Below are positions 1 to 5,844 of a stretch of DNA of 5,844 nt, one piece after another. The DNA lies in the NCBI GenBank assembly GCA_002402125.1, contig NVVG01000297.1, positions 1 through 5,844 of the forward strand, written 5' to 3'. The position numbers were made by a program, and so were the translations under genes. The DNA comes from Moraxellaceae bacterium (lineage in GTDB: Bacteria; Pseudomonadota; Gammaproteobacteria; Pseudomonadales; Ketobacteraceae). The notes beneath the pieces are model-generated. The model ran no database searches. It was not told the origin of the DNA and was given only the letters and a program-made list of their open reading frames with translations. Position 1 is the stretch's first letter. Each line of letters opens with the position of its first letter.

Positions 1-95
1 CATATCATCTAGAACTTAGACCTGTTGCTACCAATAGAACACTGAATGGTCGCGCCCTCAATCGCCGCGCTGAAATAGAACTTATTCGAAGATAG
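1..95 (+). CDS. OmpA-family C-terminal domain protein (3' end only)
   Basis: This is the last 30 codons of a gene that begins before the window; the first whole codon is at 3 and the stop is TAG at 93-95. The visible peptide contains [20 protein letters not shown], which matches the end of the OmpA-like peptidoglycan-binding domain, where a P-(V/I)-A-(S/T)-N segment leads into G-R-A-x-N-R-R-(V/A)-E-I. In that family the domain sits in the periplasm and binds the diaminopimelate of peptidoglycan, and the NRR arginine takes part in ligand binding. The protein stops about six residues after this motif, so the domain is C-terminal. Whether the missing N-terminus is an outer-membrane barrel, a lipoprotein or a stator-like protein cannot be told. 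No GC-rich terminator hairpin is visible in the 72 bases before the next gene. Confidence 0.82.
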   Translation, partial: YHLELRPVATNRTLNGRALNRRAEIELIRR

Positions 96-155
96 GTAAA
101 CCTTTTCGTGGCATAAATAGCCTGTTACAGTTCCACTTCGACATTTTTGCAGCCT

Positions 156-162
156 TAAGGAA
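156..162 (+). promoter_or_regulatory. Ribosome binding site of the antiporter gene
   Basis: TAAGGAA lies five bases before the ATG at 168. It is a good Shine-Dalgarno match at a normal distance and supports this ATG as the start. No convincing -35/-10 pair was found in 96-155, so the promoter is unassigned. Confidence 0.7.
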
Positions 163-167
163 CTCAC

Positions 168-1994
168 ATGCACCAGGAAACGGTTATAGCGCTATCAGCA
201 ATTGGTATTATCGCTATTTGTTGTCAATGGTTTGCCTGGTGGGTAAAGTTACCAGCTATCGTTTTTCTGCTCATCGCAGGCATCGTATTAGGCCCACTCA
301 CCGGCTGGTTAAATCCTGAACACCTGTTTGGTCATTTATTATTCCCAATGGTCTCTCTATCGGTTGCTATTATTTTATTTGAAGGTAGCCTGACCCTTAA
401 GTTTGAAGAAATTCGCGGCCTACAAAAAGTAGTGCGTAATATGCTCACTATTGGCGTTGCTACTACCTGGGCTGCGATCACTGTTGGCACCCACTATATT
501 ATCGGTTTTGCTTGGGATTTATCATTACTATTCGGCGCGCTTATGGTCGTCACCGGACCCACCGTGATTGTGCCTATGTTAAGAACCGTTCGTCCTAATG
601 CCACAATTTCAAATATCTTGCGTTGGGAAGGCATCGTTATTGATCCTTTAGGTGCCATCTTGGCCGTATTGGTCTTTGAAGTCATTGTGTCTGTACAGCT
701 TCAAGGCCATGCTTCTTTTGGCCATACCCTCTATATGTTCGGCAAAACCATCTTTATCGGTACCGCTATCGGCGCCATAGTCGGTTACCTTTTCGGTCTG
801 GTATTACGCAAACATCTCTTACCTGAATACCTGCACAATGTCGCCACCTTAACACTCGTTTTTGCCAGCTTTGCTTTGGCTAATCAACTATCAGAAGAGT
901 CCGGTTTACTGACTGTCACCGTGATGGGAATATGGTTAGCCAATATGAAAAACGTGTCCGTAGAAGACATTCTCGACTTTAAAGAAAGTTTAAGTATTTT
1001 ATTGATTTCTGGCCTCTTTATCTTGCTGGCTGCACGCTTAGATTTCTCTCAATTTGCAGCCTTAGGTTGGGGAGCCGTCATATTGTTTTTGTTCATTCAA
1101 CTTTTTGCTCGCCCTATTAAGGTCATTATCGCTACTTATAATTCCGGTCTCACATGGCAAGAAAAGTTTATGGTTAGCTGGATAGGCCCTCGTGGTATTG
1201 TGGCTGCAGCAGTGACTGCTCTCTTTGCTTTGCGTCTACAAGACATCGGCGTAGAAAATGCCGAACTGTTAGTTCCCCTCGCCTTCACCATCATTATTGG
1301 CACCGTCTTCTTACAAGGCTCTACTGCACGATTTTTTGCTACCCGTCTAGGCGTCGCTAATCCCGATGACAACGGCTATTTAATTATTGGTGCCAATCCC
1401 GTTGCTCGAATGCTGGCCCGTGCTTTAAATGAAAATGGCTTTAATACCCTCGTTACTGATGGCAGCTGGCCCAATATAAAATCGGCCCGAATGGAAGGTT
1501 TAGATACCTACTATGGCAATGCCGTATCAGAACATGCAGATAGACACCTAGACCTTATAGGATTAGGCCAAGTATTGACCTTAACCCCACAAAAAGAACT
1601 CAATGCGCTAGCCGGTGCACGATATCGTTCTGAATTTGGCAGTAACAATGTTTATTTCTTATCAACAGAAGTAGAAAAAGACAACGATGGTGAAGAACAA
1701 ATATCACGAACCGCCGTGAGTCACGATTACCATGTACTATTTACTAACGAAGTGACCTATTCCAAACTCGCTAGCCTGCTCAGCCAAAATGCCAAAATAA
1801 AACAAACCAATCTCAGTGACAGTTTTAGTTACCAAGACTACCAAGAGCAATATGGCAAACGAGCAACACCATTATTTGCTGTTAATGCCAAACGACAATT
1901 ACGTTTTTTTACTCGTGAGGAAGACTTCGCTCCGGATGCAGCTTGGATCATCACCTCACTTATTCAAGAAGAACCAGAACAAAACCGTGAATAA
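168..1994 (+). CDS. CPA1-type cation/proton antiporter with C-terminal TrkA/RCK-like NAD-binding domain
   Basis: Inner-membrane antiporter that probably exchanges Na+ or K+ for H+ in pH and salt homeostasis; the ion is not decidable from sequence. Residues 1-390 are a run of about 12 hydrophobic segments with CPA1 (NhaP-like) landmarks: FEGSL at 71-75, TGPT at 129-132, EGIVIDPLGA at 154-163 with candidate ion-site Asp159, and WIGPRG at 338-343. Residues 403-500 form a Rossmann-like TrkA-N domain: a beta strand leading to GANPVARMLA (408-417), then Asp431 at the end of the second strand, where NAD-binding folds carry their ribose-binding acid. Residues about 565-600 resemble a small RCK-C-type subdomain. 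This suggests gating by nucleotide or ligand. Oddities: the family's N-D pair reads I-D, and the glycine-rich loop has Asn where a second Gly is usual. The start is backed by a good ribosome binding site. A membrane-protein gene follows after 18 bases. Family assignment is firm; the ion is not. Confidence 0.9.
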   Translation: MHQETVIALSAIGIIAICCQWFAWWVKLPAIVFLLIAGIVLGPLTGWLNPEHLFGHLLFPMVSLSVAIILFEGSLTLKFEEIRGLQKVVRNMLTIGVATTWAAITVGTHYIIGFAWDLSLLFGALMVVTGPTVIVPMLRTVRPNATISNILRWEGIVIDPLGAILAVLVFEVIVSVQLQGHASFGHTLYMFGKTIFIGTAIGAIVGYLFGLVLRKHLLPEYLHNVATLTLVFASFALANQLSEESGLLTVTVMGIWLANMKNVSVEDILDFKESLSILLISGLFILLAARLDFSQFAALGWGAVILFLFIQLFARPIKVIIATYNSGLTWQEKFMVSWIGPRGIVAAAVTALFALRLQDIGVENAELLVPLAFTIIIGTVFLQGSTARFFATRLGVANPDDNGYLIIGANPVARMLARALNENGFNTLVTDGSWPNIKSARMEGLDTYYGNAVSEHADRHLDLIGLGQVLTLTPQKELNALAGARYRSEFGSNNVYFLSTEVEKDNDGEEQISRTAVSHDYHVLFTNEVTYSKLASLLSQNAKIKQTNLSDSFSYQDYQEQYGKRATPLFAVNAKRQLRFFTREEDFAPDAAWIITSLIQEEPEQNRE

Positions 1995-2012
1995 GGCTGC
2001 TGACTCGCACTC

Positions 2013-2414
2013 ATGAAAATACTGTTACAACTGTCTTTATCTCTAGTCGTGCTGGAATTAGTGCTAGGTGTTAGTTTGCTATTCTTCTTTATCTGGGTTG
2101 AAACATCCCTCTGTGCCTTTGAGTCATTTGCCTCCGGACATTGTTATGCAACTTGGTTTCCCGTGTTTGAAGAAGGATTTTTTCTAGTCGCACTAGGGCT
2201 GATTTTTATCGTCCCCATGCGGCTGATCAACATTTATATCCATGCTAACCAGGCCCGCTATTATCGCTACTACCTGTATCTAAGTTATATTTTGCTACTG
2301 CAACTACTGTGGTGGTCAGATGGGAAGTTTATAGGGCAAATTTTGCTAGTTATGTTTGCGATGAAAATCACTCAGTATAGTTTGTTAAAGAAAGCTAATA
2401 TTGGATATGAATAA
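2013..2414 (+). CDS. Small four-helix integral membrane protein of unknown function
   Basis: I do not recognise this 133-residue protein. It has four hydrophobic segments at about residues 4-28, 55-77, 84-101 and 106-121. The loop after the first is acidic and holds Cys34 and Cys44. The loop after the second (HANQARYYRYY) and the C-terminal end (KK at 126-127) are basic. By the positive-inside rule both termini would be cytoplasmic and the cysteine loop periplasmic, where a disulfide is possible; this is inference. There is no cleavable signal peptide or known catalytic motif. The gene begins 18 bases after the antiporter stop, in the same frame but behind a second in-frame stop (TGA, 2001-2003). 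The only Shine-Dalgarno-like bases (AAGG, 1993-1996) lie too far upstream to be convincing, so translational coupling to the antiporter is likely. It may be an accessory subunit, or merely co-transcribed. Confidence 0.72.
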   Translation: MKILLQLSLSLVVLELVLGVSLLFFFIWVETSLCAFESFASGHCYATWFPVFEEGFFLVALGLIFIVPMRLINIYIHANQARYYRYYLYLSYILLLQLLWWSDGKFIGQILLVMFAMKITQYSLLKKANIGYE

Positions 2415-2445
2415 ATCGCTTTTTCCTATATATACAATAGCCTGT

Positions 2446-2457
2446 TAATTTAAATTA
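2446..2457. repeat. 12-base AT-only palindrome between convergent genes
   Basis: TAATTTAAATTA is a perfect palindrome in the 121-base gap between the convergent membrane-protein and diguanylate-cyclase genes. Its core AATTTAAA recurs at 2465-2472. It has no GC base pairs, so it is a poor intrinsic terminator, and no better hairpin with a T-tract was found in this gap for either strand. It may have no function. Confidence 0.25.
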
Positions 2458-2535
2458 TGACTACAATTTAAAGCTTCACTCTAACTTAGTATCAATAAAG
2501 CATAGAACCGTGTTGCCTCAGATTTTTTTTGTTCC

Positions 2536-4038
2536 TTAGCGTCGTGTTAGCCCTTCATCATCCTCATTTTCTTGCATTTCGTATAACATCACTTGATCTC
2601 TGCCGGCATGTTTTGCTTTATATAAGGCGGTGTCAGCGTACTTGACTATCTGAGAGGCATGCTCAAAGTCATCAGATAGATAAGCAACACCAAATGATGA
2701 CGTTACATTCGGCAAGAGCTTATTGTCATAAAATATTTCAAACTCACGTACCTTGTTGCACATTTTATTTGCTCTTTCCAAAACGAGCTTTTGTGATGCG
2801 GCCGGCATAATAATGATGAATTCTTCACCACCAAAACGACAAATAATGTCACTGTCACGAAAAGACTTGGTCAAAAGTTTTGCAAACTCAACTAAAACAA
2901 GATCACCGGCATCATGACCGTAGGTATCATTAAATTTTTTGAAATGGTCAATATCAGACATGATCACACCAAGACCACCACCAGTACGTGCTGATTTTGA
3001 TATTTCCATTTGTAGGCACTCTTCCATATACCGTCGATTAAAGAGTGATGTAAGTGGGTCACGAATCGATTGATATTTAAGGGCTTCACGTAGGTTCAAG
3101 CTGACTAGCGATAACGCAAGGTTATCAGCAGCAATCTTCATTAGTCTTTGGCGTGAATCGAAATAACGTTGTTTTTCTTCCGTTGTTTCAAACGTGACTG
3201 TGTCACTACTATATTCCATATGCAGCATACCCAGCATTTCACCTTGGGCAATGATCGGTACACAGGTATAACTACCAATGTCATCGTGTACATGGTTACA
3301 GCTCAGCCTATTGTCTATATCCAAGGCAATGTGCTCTTTTCCTTGTCGTAAGGCCCAACAGTCATCAGCTGCAATAATATCTGCACTTCTAACCGACACG
3401 TTACCCCATGAAGCCATTGCTTCAACCAAGCTTTTATTTTCGTCAAATAAATACAAGCTACCAGACCAATTCGGAAATATTTGGTCCGCATAATGAGAAA
3501 TAACGGGGTAAGTTTCAGGCAGAGCACGACAAACCTGCAGATAGGAGTTCAATTGGTTGATTAAACTCATCTCATGGTTATATTGCATGAGCTCTTTATG
3601 TGATTTTATTAAGTCATCTTCTGATGTTTTTCGGTCACTAATATCGGTGGATGAACCAATAAACCCTGAAAATTTACCGTGACGATCAATATACGGTTCA
3701 CCACGATCAAGAATATAGCGATACTCGCCATCACGCCGTTTAAGGCGATACTCCATATCAAATGCTTTATGGGTTTGAAATGCATCACTGAAAATGTCTA
3801 GGCACATCTGCTGGTCATCAGGATGTAGTGCATTAAACCAGGCGGTGCCGCCTTGTTTTTCTACATTTTCACGACCTATAAAGTTTTTATAGATGCTGTT
3901 GGAAAAAATATTCTCGCCCGTACTATTGGTCAGCCAGAGCATAACGGGGGCATCTTCAGCTAAGGTTCGAAAGTCGATCTGCTCGATATCGAGCACCAAT
4001 TTAGCGACACTTTCCTCGTCTGTACTTTTTTTAGCCAT
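2536..4038 (-). CDS. PAS-GAF-GGDEF diguanylate cyclase
   Basis: Makes cyclic di-GMP from two GTP, the messenger that favours biofilm over motility. The 500-residue protein has no membrane segment or signal peptide and is probably cytoplasmic. Domains in order: PAS (about 24-137, PAS_3 type, ending TDISDRK), a short linker helix, GAF (about 160-313, with DCWALRQG at 226-233 and Cys247-x-His249), then GGDEF (about 325-488). The catalytic domain is intact: DPLTSLFNRRY at 327-337, Asp362 in SDIDHFKKFND as a metal ligand, and active site GGEEF at 403-407. The inhibitory I-site RDSD (394-397) lies exactly five residues before GGEEF, so product feedback inhibition is expected. There is no EAL domain. 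The start ATG follows only a weak purine stretch (AGAG). Two candidate promoters lie in the 254-base upstream gap. Enzyme class is near certain; the signals sensed by PAS and GAF are unknown. Confidence 0.95.
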   Translation of the reverse strand: MAKKSTDEESVAKLVLDIEQIDFRTLAEDAPVMLWLTNSTGENIFSNSIYKNFIGRENVEKQGGTAWFNALHPDDQQMCLDIFSDAFQTHKAFDMEYRLKRRDGEYRYILDRGEPYIDRHGKFSGFIGSSTDISDRKTSEDDLIKSHKELMQYNHEMSLINQLNSYLQVCRALPETYPVISHYADQIFPNWSGSLYLFDENKSLVEAMASWGNVSVRSADIIAADDCWALRQGKEHIALDIDNRLSCNHVHDDIGSYTCVPIIAQGEMLGMLHMEYSSDTVTFETTEEKQRYFDSRQRLMKIAADNLALSLVSLNLREALKYQSIRDPLTSLFNRRYMEECLQMEISKSARTGGGLGVIMSDIDHFKKFNDTYGHDAGDLVLVEFAKLLTKSFRDSDIICRFGGEEFIIIMPAASQKLVLERANKMCNKVREFEIFYDNKLLPNVTSSFGVAYLSDDFEHASQIVKYADTALYKAKHAGRDQVMLYEMQENEDDEGLTRR

Positions 4039-4111
4039 AATATGCTCTATTCAAAAATTCAACTCGTAACGGCGATGTAGTTTTGAAGTTATTAACTATC
4101 TTGTGAGCCAG

Positions 4112-4140
4112 GGTATAGCGCTGGGCTGATTCATAATCAA
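4112..4140 (-). promoter_or_regulatory. Candidate sigma-70 promoter for the diguanylate cyclase (proximal)
   Basis: On the minus strand TTGATT (4135-4140) and TATACC (4112-4117) are separated by exactly 17 bases, matching four of six consensus positions in each box. Transcription would begin near 4105, giving a leader of about 65 bases. The -35 box lies inside a short inverted repeat (GATTC, 4128-4132, and GAATC, 4141-4145), which could be an operator or chance. Found by eye. Confidence 0.4.
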
Positions 4141-4164
4141 GAATCCATCCAACGATTGACCCAA

Positions 4165-4193
4165 AGATTAGCATAAGAGTAAATCTTAATCAA
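4165..4193 (-). promoter_or_regulatory. Candidate sigma-70 promoter for the diguanylate cyclase (distal)
   Basis: On the minus strand TTGATT (4188-4193) and TAATCT (4165-4170) are separated by exactly 17 bases. The -35 box matches four of six consensus positions; the -10 box is weaker. A perfect six-base inverted repeat (AAGATT 4164-4169, AATCTT 4182-4187) spans the spacer and -10, a layout compatible with a repressor site. The leader would be about 120 bases. No known c-di-GMP riboswitch motif is visible in it. Confidence 0.3.
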
Positions 4194-4292
4194 CGGGGAA
4201 AAGTCTGCATAAAAAAGTACTAAAATTAGCTATTTATACTGCTTTTATTAAACTTAGCCTCAATAACACTGCAAGACATCGTAAATGTAATT

Positions 4293-5540
4293 TTAAAATA
4301 GTTCTACGGTGTTTTCATTAACTGTTTTTGTTGCTGTGGTTTCCAGCCGAATATCTCCACGACGAGAAGAAGTCCAATCATCGTTACTATAACCATGATT
4401 TTCTAGCTTATCGCGTAGAGCCTGATACAGCTTAAATACGTCGTCAGGCGTCACCGGTTGGATATTAGTCTCTTGTAGTGCAAGCGCATTGAGTTCAGCC
4501 ATTGCCTGAACAGATTCTTCGGCTTCTCTACTCGCAGTAACTTGATGTTCCATAGATTGTTCAACTTGTTGTGCGACAGTATCTATACGTTCAATAATAT
4601 CGTGAATATGTTCAAGTTGGGCACGAGAATTATCCGTTTTTTCTACCGTTTCTTCAGTTCGACTGATACTGACTCCCATCGCCTCAACAACGCGAGTAAT
4701 TCCAGATTGTAATTCACGAATCATCTGCTCAACTTCACTCGCTGATTTTCTGGTACGTTCTGAAAGTGTACGCACTTCACCTGCGACTACAGCAAAACCA
4801 CGTCCATGTTCGCCCGCTCTCGCAGCTTCAATCGCGGCATTAAGTGCTAATAGGTTAGTTTGCTCGGCAATACTTTGAATTACTTCTAAAATAGTATGGA
4901 TTTTATCACTGCCCTCTTTTAATGCAGTAATTTCTGATGATGCAATACTCATATCACCCGCTAGCCCATTAATACTGTTAACAGTATCTAACATCAACTG
5001 CTCTGCATGATTTGTGACCTCTTTACCCGTTGCTGCTGTTGTCGAAATTTCTTTAACATGATCAGAAACAGAACCCGTCGCCATTTGGATCTTAGCCATA
5101 GACTGCCTCACTACTTCACTGTGATTATTCTGCATAGCAGACTTTTGAGACATTGAACTATATGAATCGCGTAATTCTTGAGAGATGGGATCGAGTCGTG
5201 CGACTGAGTCGGCGATATTTTTAAATGCAGCTTGCTTGCGAACCAATACATGATTAAGTGACTGGCTGATATTCTGATCAACTTTTCCTGAGTGTTGTAG
5301 ACGAAACTCCAAATTGCATTCATCACCGTTGGTTAATGCTTGCAATTTAGCGCTAAGCTTCCCTATCGGTTTGGTCAAGCCTGTATAGACAACAATACTA
5401 AAAATGGTGAGTAAAATGATATTTGTACTTAACCGCCAAACGGCTGAACCTTCTAATAAAGGTTGTAACGCGAACTCAACTAACGAACTACTTAATATTA
5501 ATGCAACAAAGATAAATCCGAACTTTTTTTGTATATCCAT
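4293..5540 (-). CDS. Methyl-accepting chemotaxis protein with minimal periplasmic loop
   Basis: Chemoreceptor that would control CheA kinase through CheW. I start it at the ATG at 5538-5540 (415 residues, MDIQKKFGF). An in-frame TTG at 5567 would add nine residues (Arg/Cys-rich) but has no ribosome binding site and would leave only about 15 bases of leader; the ATG also lacks a good Shine-Dalgarno. Two membrane helices (about 7-25 and 40-55) are separated by only some 14 residues, so there is no periplasmic ligand domain. A HAMP-like segment follows (about 56-103), then the long signalling coiled coil. Its hairpin tip, about 226-262, is canonical: [19 protein letters not shown] then [13 protein letters not shown]. 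After the coil (about 354) comes a 60-residue tail with [14 protein letters not shown] and a final ELF; no NWETF-type CheR tether is present. The cue is probably membrane or cytoplasmic, by inference. It has its own promoter and no clear terminator before the cyclase gene. Confidence 0.93.
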   Translation of the reverse strand: MDIQKKFGFIFVALILSSSLVEFALQPLLEGSAVWRLSTNIILLTIFSIVVYTGLTKPIGKLSAKLQALTNGDECNLEFRLQHSGKVDQNISQSLNHVLVRKQAAFKNIADSVARLDPISQELRDSYSSMSQKSAMQNNHSEVVRQSMAKIQMATGSVSDHVKEISTTAATGKEVTNHAEQLMLDTVNSINGLAGDMSIASSEITALKEGSDKIHTILEVIQSIAEQTNLLALNAAIEAARAGEHGRGFAVVAGEVRTLSERTRKSASEVEQMIRELQSGITRVVEAMGVSISRTEETVEKTDNSRAQLEHIHDIIERIDTVAQQVEQSMEHQVTASREAEESVQAMAELNALALQETNIQPVTPDDVFKLYQALRDKLENHGYSNDDWTSSRRGDIRLETTATKTVNENTVELF

Positions 5541-5588
5541 ACCAACAGTGCAACAACGGCGCCTCAAGAAATTTGTAAATGACGTGAG

Positions 5589-5597
5589 ATTATATCA
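5589..5597 (-). promoter_or_regulatory. Extended -10 promoter of the chemoreceptor gene
   Basis: The minus strand reads TGATATAAT: a perfect TATAAT (5589-5594) preceded by the TGn extension (5595-5597). No good -35 hexamer lies 16-18 bases upstream, as is common for extended -10 promoters. The region further upstream (5600-5626) is almost pure A/T and could act as an UP element. Transcription would start near 5582, about 40 bases before the ATG at 5540. Confidence 0.6.
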
Positions 5598-5613
5598 ACA
5601 AGAAAAAAATATT

Positions 5614-5626
5614 TAATTTTAAATTA
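5614..5626. repeat. 13-base AT palindrome next to a T-tract
   Basis: On the minus strand TAATTT-A-AAATTA is followed, four bases on, by seven T (5603-5609). It lies between the thiE stop and the chemoreceptor promoter. It could be a weak terminator for thiE or simply the AT-rich UP region of the promoter; the stem has no GC pairs, so neither role is secure. Confidence 0.25.
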
Positions 5627-5670
5627 GCCCAGAAGATACGTTTATTGATGAGCTATTTCTATAGGATTAC

Positions 5671-5844
5671 TTATAACCAGCAGTTTATGAGTTGTTTTGT
5701 GGCGGTTCGATAATCTTCAGCTTTAGTTATCGCTGAAATCATCGCCACGGAGCCCACACCGGTTTGTTTCAATACTTCTGCTCGTTGTTGATCAATACCA
5801 CCTATCGCAACCAGAGGATATTTATCGCCTAACAGTTGAGTCCA
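5671..5844 (-). CDS. thiE: Thiamine-phosphate synthase, C-terminal part
   Basis: The last 57 residues and TAA stop of a gene that begins beyond the right edge; the window boundary falls on a codon boundary. ThiE is a cytoplasmic TIM-barrel enzyme that joins hydroxymethylpyrimidine diphosphate and thiazole phosphate to give thiamine phosphate. The fragment carries the family's C-terminal signature: PLVAIGGID (residues 10-18 of the fragment), then [20 protein letters not shown] (21-40). In ThiE structures the corresponding glycine-rich and V-S-A-I-like segments bind the thiazole phosphate. The protein ends 17 residues later, a normal ThiE C-terminus, so no further domain is fused there. Whether it is fused N-terminally to ThiD cannot be seen. 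The chemoreceptor on the same strand has its own promoter, so thiE is probably not its operon partner. Confidence 0.93.
   Translation of the reverse strand, partial: WTQLLGDKYPLVAIGGIDQQRAEVLKQTGVGSVAMISAITKAEDYRTATKQLINCWL

Noticed and set aside
1136..1372. Open frame on the minus strand inside the antiporter gene
   Set aside because: Antisense shadow of a strongly conserved membrane-protein coding region; the peptide resembles no known family.
1992..2015. Possible read-through fusion, because the antiporter and the four-helix protein share a frame
   Set aside because: Two in-frame stops (TAA 1992-1994 and TGA 2001-2003) separate them, and the second protein has its own ATG.
1816..2016. 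A 66-codon open frame overlapping the antiporter 3' end, whose TGA overlaps the ATG of the next gene (ATGA)
   Set aside because: The overlap looks like coupling, but the peptide is low-complexity, has no recognisable domain and no good ribosome binding site, and the antiporter frame is clearly the coding one here.
3169..3527. Several short open frames on both strands inside the cyclase gene
   Set aside because: They overlap the well-supported GAF coding region and show no domain or ribosome binding site.
4105..4128. Possible stem-loop (AGCC-CAG with CTG-GCT) in the cyclase leader, considered as a c-di-GMP riboswitch
   Set aside because: The stem is short and bulged, and none of the conserved GEMM-type elements is visible nearby.
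4290..4299. ATTTTAAAAT palindrome over the chemoreceptor stop codon, considered as a terminator or as a family with those at 2446 and 5614
   Set aside because: The stem is AT-only and no T-tract follows on the transcribed strand; similar AT palindromes are expected in AT-rich intergenic DNA.
5111..5326. 71-codon minus-strand frame inside the chemoreceptor gene
   Set aside because: Out-of-frame shadow of the chemoreceptor coiled-coil region, with no features of its own.
5404..5616. 70-codon plus-strand frame antisense to the chemoreceptor start
   Set aside because: It covers the chemoreceptor N-terminus and promoter on the opposite strand; no ribosome binding site or homology is apparent.

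Overview
The window looks like an ordinary chromosomal stretch of a free-living, AT-leaning gammaproteobacterium, probably aquatic or marine. That is an inference from the ThiE and OmpA-type sequences, the antiporter with a C-terminal NAD-binding domain, and the chemoreceptor and c-di-GMP enzyme architectures. Genus cannot be fixed from the sequence alone. I see no rRNA, tRNA, CRISPR array, transposase or phage gene.

Layout. Positions 1-95 (+) are the last 30 codons of an OmpA-family C-terminal domain protein. Positions 168-1994 (+) encode a 608-residue CPA1-type cation/proton antiporter fused to a TrkA/RCK-like cytoplasmic domain. It is followed 18 bases later by a 133-residue four-helix membrane protein of unknown function (2013-2414, +); the two are probably co-transcribed. 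A short AT-rich gap (2415-2535) separates this unit from a convergent PAS-GAF-GGDEF diguanylate cyclase (2536-4038, -). A 254-base intergenic region (4039-4292) holds two candidate sigma-70 promoters for the cyclase. Next comes a methyl-accepting chemotaxis protein with almost no periplasmic domain (4293-5540, -), preceded by a clear extended -10 promoter. The window ends inside thiE, thiamine-phosphate synthase (5671-5844, -), of which only the last 57 residues are present.

How the genes fit together. The left half concerns the envelope and ion homeostasis: an outer-membrane/peptidoglycan-linked protein, then an antiporter with a possible small membrane partner. The right half pairs two signalling proteins on one strand. 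One is a chemoreceptor that probably senses a membrane or cytoplasmic cue, and the other is a soluble c-di-GMP synthase with two sensory domains and an intact product-inhibition site. They seem to be separate transcription units rather than an operon, but both would act on the choice between motility and sessile growth. thiE is a housekeeping neighbour.

I did not find a convincing undescribed system. The points most worth a second look are the altered ion-site motifs of the antiporter, the uncharacterised four-helix protein beside it, and the chemoreceptor with its tiny periplasmic loop and unusual C-terminal tail.
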